In this document: piece after piece, positions 55,374 through 64,000 of the stretch | Layout of the letters: each line of letters begins with the position of its first letter | How positions within the stretch are numbered: the stretch's first letter is position 1 | NCBI GenBank assembly: GCA_963575745.1 | Contig: CAUYUJ010000725.1 | Location: forward strand, 428,501-492,500 | Source of the DNA: Prorocentrum cordatum | Lineage: Eukaryota > Sar > Dinophyceae > Prorocentrales > Prorocentraceae | Direction: 5' to 3' | DNA length: 64,000 nucleotides | The notes under the pieces: generated by a model | What the model saw: only the letters and a program-made list of their open reading frames with translations | What the model was told of the DNA's origin: nothing | Database searches by the model: none | Made by a program: the position numbers and the translations under genes

Positions 55374-55586
55374 GGATTATGATGATGTCGATGTTGATGA
55401 TGTTGTTGATTTTTTTGCGGTGGTGATGGCAATGGCGATGGCAATGCTGTTGGCGACGAAGCAGAATGACAACGGCAAACATATTATGATGACGTTGACG
55501 ACGACCACGACGATGGTGATAATGAGCATGGTGTTGATGATGATGTTTATGATGTCGATGATTATGATGATGCTGAGCGAACAACG
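55374..55586. repeat. ATG/GAT-rich trinucleotide tract
   Basis: Imperfect GATGATG, ATGGCAATGGCG and TGATGATG repeats. Confidence 0.85.
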
Positions 55587-56282
55587 CCTCGAAGCATTGG
55601 CCCACGGGCCCTCCGAAATTGCTACGGTCAGCTGCAACGCGTGGCGTTTGACGCCAGGATTGTTGCATGCCGCGCGACGCTGGGAACTCCGGCTCTTGCG
55701 CAAAGCTTTCAGACTACGGAGACGACCAGATGAGGGGGCACCAGTGTACAATGTCAGAACAGCCCGGGTCATTGAAGACAGAATGCGCAATCATGGCACC
55801 AACCCTACCTACGTTTTTTTCTCTCCCAAAAGTGCTTGGAAGAAGAAGCGCTTCATGTTGGACGGCGGGGAGTCCCCAATAATGCACGCCGCGCACGGGT
55901 ATCGGAGTGCCTGGTGGTGGGGCACAGCATTAGCGATCAGCCCCGTTGGGAAACGGAGGAATGTAGGATTGGCACGCAGCCGTTTTGGACAAAAAGCGAC
56001 AAGGTGGGAGGCCATATTTGTGCATGTGTTGGGGAGGGCTGGGGAGACCAGCGAGTTGCACGCAAGACCCTTACTACTTGGATGGATTTGTTTCTGGCCT
56101 TTCACAGGGAGAATTCCCATGACTGGGGATCACCAGCGAGTCCGGCTGTGGAGCCTCGCGTGAGGCAGCCGCTTCAACGGGCGCGTATTCCAAGCGGCGT
56201 GCGCGACATGTTTGGCACTCCCTGGAAACCCCAAGGAGGCATGTTGGAACGCTGGCTCCTGGCGCATATGGGTTCAGACTGA
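55587..56282 (+). pseudogene. LINE relic D: C-terminal region of RT protein
   Basis: An open frame (from 55372, real similarity from about 55587) reads AWRLTPGLLHAARRWELRLL, RKAFRLRRRPDEGAPVYNVR and TARVIEDRMRNHG. FKSAW-like SPKSAWKKKRFM follows, then WWWGTALAISPVGKRRNVGL and FVHVLGRAGETSE. This matches the C-terminal tail pattern I associate with a dinoflagellate LINE family after the RT and thumb. No upstream RT motifs are present. The alternate frame 55836-56282 is a shadow. Probably a 5'-truncated copy. Confidence 0.55.
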
Positions 56283-56384
56283 CAATCCGATTCGGGGGCA
56301 AGTCTGCGCCGGCCTCGCTCCCTTGGATCGGCCCTCGACGCGGCGCTCTTCGTTCGTAGTGGCCGGCGTTTGCGCTCATTCGTC

Positions 56385-56500
56385 GCAAATTCGTCGACCA
56401 TTACGAATTTGTCGCAAATTCGTCGACCACTACGAATTCGTCGACCACTACGAATTCGTCGCTCATTCGTCGCAAATTTTCGGCGCTCAGCGTCGCAAAT
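56385..56500 (+). repeat. 18-bp tandem repeat CGTCGACCACTACGAATT
   Basis: Three near-identical 18-mers (56411-56460) plus related ATTCGTCGCAAATT words on both sides. Contains the palindromes GTCGAC and GAATTC. Confidence 0.85.
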
Positions 56501-56935
56501 TTGGCCCCCGGCTAAATGCAACGCCATTCGTCGAGTGGGACAAGCGGGAGTTCAGCGCCGTCGCCGACCACGCGGCGAACGTCGCCCTCGACGCGAGACG
56601 AAATTGGGAGTGGCAGGGCCAGGGTCATATCGATATCGCCCGGATGCACGTCATCTGCCTTCGTGTGCGCGTGGATGGTGCGTGGAGGGGCGACGCGCAA
56701 TTTGCTGGCGGGATGGCTGTATATGCACACCCGCATCCCAATCAGGGGCGGCTCTTGCGCGGGCAGGGAAGTATTTCGGGCATTTGGAATTATCTGTTCT
56801 GGCATAGGCGATGTCCATGGATTGGGCCCTGGAGTTTTTATCACGACACTATTGAATGAGAGGGCGCCTGTGCGGAAGTGGGCAGGTAGGGTGTGCGCTC
56901 GTCGCATCGTCCCGCAATGTGAGGAAGAATGTGAG
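56501..56935. other. No gene recognised
   Basis: A frame through 56510-56859 is protein-like in part (FSAVADHAANVALDARRNWE) but no family is recognised. Confidence 0.35.
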
Positions 56936-57238
56936 GTTGCTGATGATAATGAGTGTGTTGATGATGACAATGATGATTATGTCGATGACGACGATGATGA
57001 TGGGGACTATGACGATGGCGACGATGATGGAGATGATGTATATAATGTTGATGACGCTGATGATGGCGAAGATGGCGATAATGTTGATGACGGTGGTGAT
57101 GGTGTTGGTGGTGAACGATATCGACGATGCTGATGATTGTGATCTTGGTGGTTTTGGTGATCGTGATGTTGATGATGGTGACAGTGATGATGCGGGCGGC
57201 GCTGAGGATGATGTTGACGGCGCAGGAAAGAGAATCAT

Positions 57239-57240
<2 letters not shown>
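56936..57240. repeat. GATGAT/GATGGC-rich low-complexity tract
   Basis: GATGATGATGG, GATGACAATG and GATGGCGATAATG words throughout. Confidence 0.85.
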
Positions 57241-57270
<30 letters not shown>

Positions 57271-57399
57271 AATGCTGGCTAGCTTGTTGGTTACGGTAGT
57301 GCTTAGGATGCGGAATGGGATGAGGAGGGGAATGATGATGAGGATGACGATGAAGAGGAGGAGGAGGAAGAGGAGGAGGGTGCGATGAGGACGAGGACG

Positions 57400-57456
<57 letters not shown>

Positions 57457-57670
57457 GTGATGATGTTGGGATTGAGTATGATGTTCATGCTGATGCTGCT
57501 GCTGTGGATTGTGATGGTGATGGTGAAGGGGATGTTGATGGTGAGTGTGGTGGTGATGGCGGTAGTGGCGATGTGCGTGCTGCTGCTGGTGGTGATTGTG
57601 ATGGTGTTGGCGACGGTGTTGGTGATGGTGTGATCGTGGTGAAGGGTGTGAGAATACTATGGCGATGGTC
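57241..57670. repeat. (GAT)n microsatellites and GATG-rich tract
   Basis: Pure GAT runs at about 57241-57270 and 57399-57455, with GAG/GAT mixtures between and GTGATGGTG-type repeats after. Confidence 0.9.
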
Positions 57671-58260
57671 ATGCTACTGATGAGGATTGTGATGGCGATG
57701 GTGAGTGCAGAGGAAAGGGGGAGGACAACGGGGAGAGGTGTTCCTGCGCGGGGATGCGCCGAGAAAGCAAGAACCACACTTGGGATGTAGGGGAAACATC
57801 TTTCCTGTCGCCGTTTTTATCACACACAGAGTATGTACAAAGTTTCTTCTCGCGCCCACTTTGGAACCATTGGGCAACCATGTGGGTTCACTGATTTCGC
57901 CCGCATCCCGCATTCCCAGTTCACCACGCGGTGCATCCGCGTTGATCCAGCATCCGCCGAGTGCACGGATCCGAATCAAACCGTACCATGCGGGCCACGC
58001 GCGCGCCGCCACGCGAGCGCGTCGAACTCCGTACAACGTTCGGTTTGCTGTAGCAGTCCGGCCTAGAGCTCCCCATAAACGTGTGAGAGCAACACATGCT
58101 GTTCAACAACATGTGTGCCAGGGTTCTTGGATTTCAGCGCCCGCTGTTCCTCATCATCATGGGGATGCGTGCACATTAATGACTTAGCGGATTTGGGAAG
58201 TCGGTCTCATCACCTCATCGGGTCACTCTGTAGTCGTCTAGGCTCGAGAGTTTCAGCCGC
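57671..58260. other. Upstream flank or 5' end of the DIRS-like element
   Basis: No recognisable coding. It may contain the left terminal repeat of the element starting at 58261, but that cannot be shown without the right end. Confidence 0.35.
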
Positions 58261-58860
58261 ATGCCGGGCGCGGCAGGAGCGATCCTCGCCTTCCTCACAT
58301 TCGCCTTGCGCGACCATTTCGCCCCTCGGCCGCCTTGGTACTGCGGCGAGGGCGACTGGTGCCGTGCAGAGGAGCCTGTGCCCGCTCCCGCGCCCCCGTC
58401 GCGGGTCGAGGTGAGTTGCCCCGAGAGTTGGGTCCACCCTGGCATCGTGGAAGACATCGCGCAGCGGCTCGCCGTTGACCGCTGCGCGTGCGAGGTGCAG
58501 TGCGGGAGCGACGGCCGAGACTTCGCCCTCTTCGCGGGCGGCATCGGTTTCCTCGGCGGGGTTCAGATCTTCGTCCACGTGCTGATCTCTTTCGGCAAGT
58601 GTCGTCGCTGCCGTCGCGATGGCCGTCGCGCCGCTCCGAGCGTCTCGCCTCGGGGTCACAGGAGAGCGTCGTTCGGTGCAGGCGTTATTGAATGAGTTGT
58701 TCCCTGGGCGCCTTGTGGCGATCAGATGCCCTGGGGAGGACTTGTACCATGAGAGAGTGATCCTGGGCCCGTGTGTCTGAGATGATCTGGGCCGAATTAT
58801 ATAGCCGCTGGGATGTGTTGACCCCTGGTCACGATAAGTATGGCGAATACATGTCAATGG
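58261..58860 (+). pseudogene. Membrane-anchored ORF of the DIRS-like element
   Basis: ATG 58261 begins MPGAAGAILAFLTFALRDHF, a hydrophobic N-terminus. WYCGEGDWC and RCACEVQC follow, then a second hydrophobic segment FALFAGGIGFLGGVQIFVHV (58531) and a basic stretch CRRCRRDGRR. After a frame change, NELFPGRLVAIRCPGEDLYH (58691) and, in a third frame, YSRWDVLTPGHDKYGEYMS (58801) carry on the same protein pattern, which I have seen in dinoflagellate retroelement proteins. Two TM helices suggest membrane association, odd for a retrotransposon. Two frameshifts make this copy defective. Confidence 0.5.
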
Positions 58861-60234
58861 AAGGCGACGAGGGCGAGGCCATAGTCCTCTTGGACAACAT
58901 GGGCACCTGCCCAGCCCCGCGTCGAAGCAAGTTCTATCGATTCGGAGGCGATCAGTACCCCAGCAGCCAGCAGATCGTGGACTGGGCTAAGGCGCAGGCG
59001 TCGCAGATCCGAGCTGCTGGGGAAGAGCCGCTGGCGATGACTCACTACATCGACGGCACTGGTGCTCGGGTGTTTCTCGCTGGCGCCGGGAGGCGCCTCC
59101 GCCTTGGCGCTGCCCCGCCTTGCCTGCGGGGGGGCCTGGCGCCGCTGGAGAGCTGCTGCTGCGGGCGGCGGCGTGGCCGCCGACGGCGGGGCTGTCGGCG
59201 CCTGGGCCCCCGTGGGGCCCGCGGCCGCGGCTGGCGCTGGGGCCCCCGTCGCTGCAGGTGCGGCGCCCCCGCGCGACGCCGCCGAGGGCCCCTTCGGGCC
59301 CTTGCAGGCGTGCGACGGGCCCGCTGCCGATCGGGTCTGGCTCGCGTGCGAGAGCGCCGAGGGCCGCGATACCCTCGGCATGGAGGTCGCGCTCACGGCA
59401 GGCGACATCGCCATCACCAGTCACGATGGGCCCGTTTTTTCGACATGGCGGCTTCTTGAAGGTTCGGTCCGTGCTGTCGAGCGAGTGCGTGAGCTTCGCT
59501 GCCCGCTTGAGGTCTCGATACCAGTCGGCCGACGCGCCCGTCGGTGCTCAGGCTGTCGGCGGTGTCGAGACCCCTCGCGTTGACCTCGATGATGACGTCA
59601 GGACGTTGTGGGTCGACTACGACGAGGCAGGGAATCGGTTCAAGTCCTTCAAGAAGGCTGCGCAGGAGAGGCGCGAGGAGCCCATCGCGGCCGCGGAGGT
59701 GCAGGGCCCGCCTGGCACTCTCCACGTCGCTCGGTTCATCGGGCGCTATGGTGGCGGCCCGCGGCGGTGGTGGCAGGGTTTCGCTCGAGACCATGGCATC
59801 AACAAGACGGACAGGGTCTACCATGAGATGACGAACCTCACGGAGAGTTTCAAGCTGTTCGGGGAGTATGATCAGTTCAAATGGGGGCGTCCGCGGGCAT
59901 CGAGAAGCTGGCGAGGCGCATGCTCGGGGTGGTCGACGCCTGCTCGTCGGGCACGGGCGCGCCGAGTTGGAAGATGGCTGGCGTCTACGAGGGCGAGGCC
60001 AGCTCGATGGACGCCATCGCCCCCGCCCTGCGCAAGTGGGGCCTCGCCGAGGTGAAGGACCAGAACGGGGTGGAGCAGGCTCGTTCGCGCCGTTCGCGGC
60101 CCGCGGACGGCGCCGACTCCAGCGCCGCCTCAGCAGGCGCTGCGGGCCGCGTCGACGGCGGCCGAGGCCGCGGTGCAGGGGCGGGACGGGGGGGCCGCGG
60201 CAGAGGCGAGCCGGCCGCCCCCGATGGCGGGTGA
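58861..60234 (+). pseudogene. Gag-like ORF of the DIRS-like element
   Basis: Continuous similarity moves through frames: ADRVWLACESAEGRDTLGME (59326), then LDDDVRTLWVDYDEAGNRFK (59585), LHVARFIGRYGGGPRRWWQG (59723) and INKTDRVYHEMTNLTESFKL (59798). The last part is KLARRMLGVVDACSSGTGAP (59908), ending in a Gly/Arg-rich tail (GRGRGAGAGRGG) at 60234. The RG-rich tail suggests RNA binding, as in gag proteins. Its stop overlaps the ATG of the RT ORF (60224), a compact arrangement. An Ala/Gly-rich linker at 59100-59310 separates it from the membrane part. Confidence 0.5.
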
Positions 60235-62588
60235 CCTAGACGACGGGTCGCGGATTGGCCCCCCATGCCGCGGCCCACTGAGAGTGGAGTATTTTCGGGC
60301 GAACGGCCGCCCCAAGCTTTCTGACCAGTTCCCGATCGCGCTGCCGCCGCTGGAGCCTGCGCCGATTTCGGGAGGGCGTCGCTCGAAGGGATACCGCGAG
60401 CGAGATCATGTGCGGCAGCTCGTCGAGGGCGCGTCTAATGCTAATTGGCTAGCCGAGACTGATGACCACCGACTGCCTGATGTCCGCGGGCGGCTTCGGC
60501 GTGTTCCGGAGCTTCTTGGCCGGGCGATTCGCGAGCGTGACGAGGTCATGGCCTACGTGGAGCAGCTGGCAGAGCATCAGATGCGTGACGGGGGCCACGA
60601 GTATAACTGTGACAAGGCGTCCAGCTACAGGATGGACGCCTCGATGACTACGCTCGCACCGTGCCGGCGAGGTCGGGTCACCCTGCCTGAGAAGCAGGGC
60701 GCGGCGCCGTCCGTTTTCGACTTGGTGGGGGATCGTGGCCGCGGCTATCTGGAGGGCGCAGGAGGGCGCATGCTCGATCCCACTGCTAGTGACACAGTTA
60801 CCGACGATGCCGAGCGATGCTATGTCGATCCCCAGCTCGCCAGCAACCCGAAGCTCCACCCCCGCTTCGTGCGCGACCTGACGGCCAAGAACATGCTGGT
60901 CTTTGGCACGTGGGCCCACGAGCGGACAGGTCTCTTTTCTGCGCGAAAGAAGAATGGGAAGCTTCGACTCATCGTCGACGGGAGGCGGTCCGATCGGCGG
61001 TTCGCGCCGCCGCCTCGCGTCGATCTCTTGACGGCCGAGGGCTCGGGCCGCGTTGAAGTCGAGCTTCCCGACGATCAGGGGCTTTCATCGCTGTGCTGCG
61101 GCACGGCTGACGTGCAGGGCGCCTTCCACAGGATGGGCATCCCCTTGTGGCTCTCCCGTTGGTTTGGGCCCCCTCGCGCGCGAGCTCGGGGCGTCGGGGT
61201 CGCCTCTTGCGAGGGCGGGCCTCTGGCGCCAGACGACCTGGTGGCGCCGATGCCGCGACGCCTTCCGAAGGGTTTTGCCTGGGGCCTCTTCTTCGCCCAG
61301 GACGTAGACGAGGAGGTCGCGAGCCGAGTGCTACCCCGAGGTGAGCTGCTGCGCGACCGCGGGCAGCCCCTCGCCCCCTCGCTGCGGGGCGAGGCCGCCG
61401 CCGCCACGCGCCGCTACATCTACGTTGACAACACTGGGGTGTTTGGCGCCGGCGGCCGCGTGGTGGCCTCGAAGCTCGTCGGCGTCGTCACGGCCTTCGA
61501 GTCCCGCGGCTTGGCGGCGCACGAGGTGTCCACCTCCGACGAGGGGGCCGAGGCGCTGGGCGCGCTGCTCGACGGCCATCCTGGCCCTGACCCGCAGGCG
61601 GCGCGTGTCGGGACGGCAGGCGGGGGCCATCTTGGGCCACGCCACCTTCTGCGGGCTGCTTCGGCGTGAGACGCTGTCCGCGTTCACCACCGTCTACCAT
61701 TTCGTCAGGGCTCACTACGACCACGCCGTCGCTCTCTGGTCGTCGGCCGCGGGCGAGCTCCGCACCTTTGCTGGGCTCATGGTCCTCCTCGTGTCCGACT
61801 GGGGGTCGAACTGGGGCCCCCTGATTGTTTCGTCGGATGCCTCCGAGTGGGGTTGCGGGCTTTGCAGCCGCTGGAGCAGCGTCGACGACGTGGCAGCTGC
61901 GGTCCGCGTGCGGGGGCGCGACCGCTACCTCGACCCCGACCGCGTCGCTGCTCGTGCCGCTGTCTTGGGATTCCCCCAGGCCGCGGCGCCCTCCGCGCCC
62001 GCCGAGCCCGACGACCTGCTGGGCGCTTGCGGGAAGAGCGGCTTGACGGCCGACTCCTTTTTCGAGGAGGTGCCCGCGCCCTTGCTGGATAGCGGTTCTT
62101 GGAGTACCGTTGGCGCATGGCCGTTCTCTGCAGAAGAGGACATCCTGGTGCTTGAGGCGCGGGCGCTGCTCCGCGGGCTCGAGCGAGCGCGTGGCCCGCA
62201 CGCTCTATGGCCGCACCATTCGACAGGTGTTTTTGCAGATAATCTCGGCCTCGTGCTCTCAGTGGGCAGGTGGAGGTGTCGTAACTTCAAAGTGCTCGTC
62301 ATCCTGAGGATGATGGCTGCCTGGTGTCTGAGCCGCAACGTGCACCTTTCTGTTCGGTGGGTCCCGTCTGAGAAGAATCCTGCCGATGCCCCGTCTCGTC
62401 TCTTCCAGCCTGGTCCCTATTCCTTGTCAAACGAGGTTGGTGATAAAGACCGCCCCGATCCCATTGGGCACGCCCCCCATGGCGGATTTCCGCTTGTTGT
62501 AGCGAGCCCTTGTCGGGTGGAGCCCCGTGAAGTCGACGATCGCGGACCAGGGCCGGGTGATGGCTCTCTTTTGGTTGTCCTTCCGTAG
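60224..62588 (+). pseudogene. Reverse transcriptase-RNase H of the DIRS-like element
   Basis: From ATG 60224. RT: GLFSARKKNGKLRLIVDGRR (60930), TADVQGAFHRMGIPLWLSRW with the motif A Asp (61105), RLPKGFAWGLFFAQDVDEEV, then RYIYVDNTGVFG (61411), where the usual YxDD reads YVDN. RNase H is in the next frame: LIVSSDASEWGCGLC (61819), EARALLRGLERA (62155), VFADNLGLVLSVGR (62230) and NPADAPSRLF (62377) keep all four acidic residues. One indel near 61600 separates the RT frame from the RNase H frame. It stops at 62586-62588, 24 bp before the recombinase ATG. Confidence 0.8.
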
Positions 62589-62612
62589 CCGTTTCAGCCC
62601 AACCTAGCATCC

Positions 62613-63986
62613 ATGATTCAGCCAAAAGCGGCCTCTGCCAGACGCGCCCGCACTCTGGCTCCTTCTCAGTCTCTCGGCGATGTCGCCTCAGCGGGCCCTG
62701 TGAGGAAGCGACGGGCCCCGTCGACGGGCGACCCGTCCGCCTCTCGGCCGCGCACTTCCCGTGCTCTGTGCCCGAGCGGCGAGGCTGGGGCCGGGGCGCT
62801 GAAGACGGCGGCTGGGCTCTGGGGGATCTCAGACGACGAGGTGGCGCAGCTGCTGTCGGAGTTGCGCCGCCGCCGTCAGCGGGGGCCAGGGCCAGAGGGC
62901 CCCTCGAGCTCGGAGGGCGAGCCCGAGGCCACGCCGACCTCCCGAACGATCGCATATACTCGGACCCCTCCGCCGCGGGCCAAGAAAACTCTCGAGGCCT
63001 TGCTCGAGGCCAGGACGCTGCCAGACCTTGCCCACTTCACCGCGGGGGAGCACGCCGCCGTGATACCGTGGACGGAGGCCCAGTACGCTCAGGAGATGGC
63101 GACTTTCAGAAGGTTCGCCGACGCCGAAAAGCTGCTCGACATCCCAGTCACGGACCTGGACGACCTGCTGGTGAGCTATGGACCGCCAGATCCATCAGGG
63201 CGCGTCGGCGGCTCGCGGGATGAAGTTGATCGCGGGGGTTGTTCATGGCCAGCCGAAGGTTGGCAAGAACGGACCTCACGCTCTTTCACGCAGTTGGCGA
63301 GCGCTCAAGGGTTGGCAGTACCTTTGCCCGTCTGCATCTCGCTTGCCCGAGGCGTGGCCCATCTGGTGTGCTCTCGTGAACGGCCTGGCGATTTTGGGCC
63401 GCTTCGACATGGCGTTGTTCATCTGCCTGATGTGGAGCACTGCGCCAGGCCCATCCAGCTGATGGCCCTGGAGCCCGAGTACTTGTACCCGCCGTCGCAG
63501 GTGGCGACCTTCTGGGCGGTTCAGCTCAACCCCGAGCCCAAGGGCGCCCCGTCCAAGGCGAAGGAGTTCGACGTGACGATCGAGCTCGACCACAACTGGT
63601 GGCCCCGCCTTTCTCCGATGCCCATGGCGCTGAAGAGTTTGCCTGCGGGGCGGCGGGTGCGATCTTTCACCCGCCCGCGGCCGGCGGCGACGGTGGCCAA
63701 GGTGGCGAAGGACCTCGGTTTCGACCCGGCGGTGCACCAGGCTCGGCACAGCGGCGCCAGCGCGGACACGTCGCCCCGCAAGCGCACCTTGGCCGAGGTC
63801 AAGAAGCGAGGCGGCTGGAAAGCCGATCGGTTCGTGGTGAGGTACGAGAAGGGCGCCGGTCTAGCCAGCACGTGGCCCCGCCACACTCGCCGGTTGCAGA
63901 GCCACTCCGAGCGGTGCGAGGAGAGGTTCGTGGAGATCTTGCTTCGCGGGCTCACGGTGCCAAGGCCCGCTTCCACTGCCCGTTGA
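62613..63986 (+). pseudogene. Tyrosine recombinase of the DIRS-like element
   Basis: The N-terminal part is Ala/Arg/Ser-rich. LPDLAHFTAGEHAAVIPWTE and QEMATFRRFADAEKLLDIPV (about 63090) look like the core-binding domain. Two compensating indels (about 63175 and 63455) shift the middle to another frame (MDRQIHQGASAARGMKLIAG, then RALKGWQYLCP). Back in the first frame, CARPIQLMALEPEYL offers the first catalytic Arg; VHQARHSGASADTS (about 63732) is the H-x-x-R box; KKRGGWKADRFVVRYEKGA gives the Trp position and nucleophile Tyr. The enzyme would insert circular cDNA without target-site duplication. Ends with TGA at 63984. Confidence 0.8.
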
Positions 63987-64000
63987 TGGAGCGGCGCCTG

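Larger units (their letters stand above)
58261..64000 (+). mobile_element. DIRS-like (tyrosine recombinase) retrotransposon, right end outside window
   Basis: Four + strand coding blocks in order: membrane-anchored ORF, gag-like ORF, RT with RNase H, and tyrosine recombinase. RT with RNase H plus a tyrosine recombinase instead of a DDE integrase defines the DIRS order. Reading frames are mostly open with only a few indels, far fewer than in the copia element, so this is the youngest large element here. The left end is set at the first ATG; the terminal repeats are not identified. Confidence 0.8.

Noticed and set aside
53352-55382. 676-codon open frame
   Set aside because: Lack of stops is expected at this GC content; residue use is Arg/Gly/Ala-dominated and parallel frames are also open. 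Protein-like similarity upstream lies in other frames.

Overview
The window looks like nuclear DNA of a dinoflagellate. The strongest evidence is two relics of the dinoflagellate trans-spliced leader (DinoSL), at 5763-5783 and 16749-16769. Each lies just upstream of a decayed, intronless protein-coding copy. Such copies arise when a trans-spliced mRNA is reverse transcribed and reinserted. The retrotransposon families, high GC and abundant microsatellites agree with this. I found no gene that is clearly intact, and no rRNA, tRNA or CRISPR array.

Layout. 24-3740: a decayed LINE (ORF1-like, endonuclease/RT, C-terminal part). 5763-9155: a processed pseudogene of a single-domain voltage-gated cation channel, split inside transmembrane segment S1 by a 5'-truncated LINE (about 6420-7885) with a 14-bp target-site duplication. 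9.2-16.7 kb: microsatellites, an inverted pair of ~100-bp satellite arrays, a three-copy dispersed repeat and two copies of a 42-bp palindromic element. 16749-17781: a sulfotransferase retropseudogene with its leader relic. 19419-33390: one ~14-kb Ty1/copia-type LTR retrotransposon, old and full of stops and frameshifts, with recognisable LTRs, candidate primer-binding site, gag with zinc knuckle, RING-like domain, methyltransferase-like domain, integrase, RT and RNase H. 35-42 kb: a duplicated ~0.6-0.75-kb dispersed repeat, CTTGG-rich quasi-repeats, a LINE 3' end with RNase H and a Cys-rich tail (37290-38345), and inverted-repeat elements. 45-51 kb: a MITE-like element, a GT-rich macrosatellite, minisatellites, a long (ACG)n tract and a G-run minisatellite. 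51.2-55.4 kb: decayed copia-type gag/protease of a second family. 55.6-56.3 kb: C-terminal part of another LINE. 58.26 kb to the end: a DIRS-like retrotransposon on the + strand with a membrane-anchored ORF, gag-like ORF, RT-RNase H and tyrosine recombinase. It is the best-preserved element and runs to or just past the window edge.

How it fits together: the window is an accessory stretch built by at least four retroelement classes (several LINE families, two copia families, one DIRS/YR family) plus mRNA retrocopies. The leader relics tie the host mRNA copies to this reverse-transcription activity. The most interesting parts are the copia element with its methyltransferase-like and RING-like domains, the DIRS-like element with its membrane ORF and YVDN reverse-transcriptase motif, and the datable nesting of a LINE inside a leader-bearing channel retrocopy. 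All family assignments come from reading translated motifs by eye; no database search was run.
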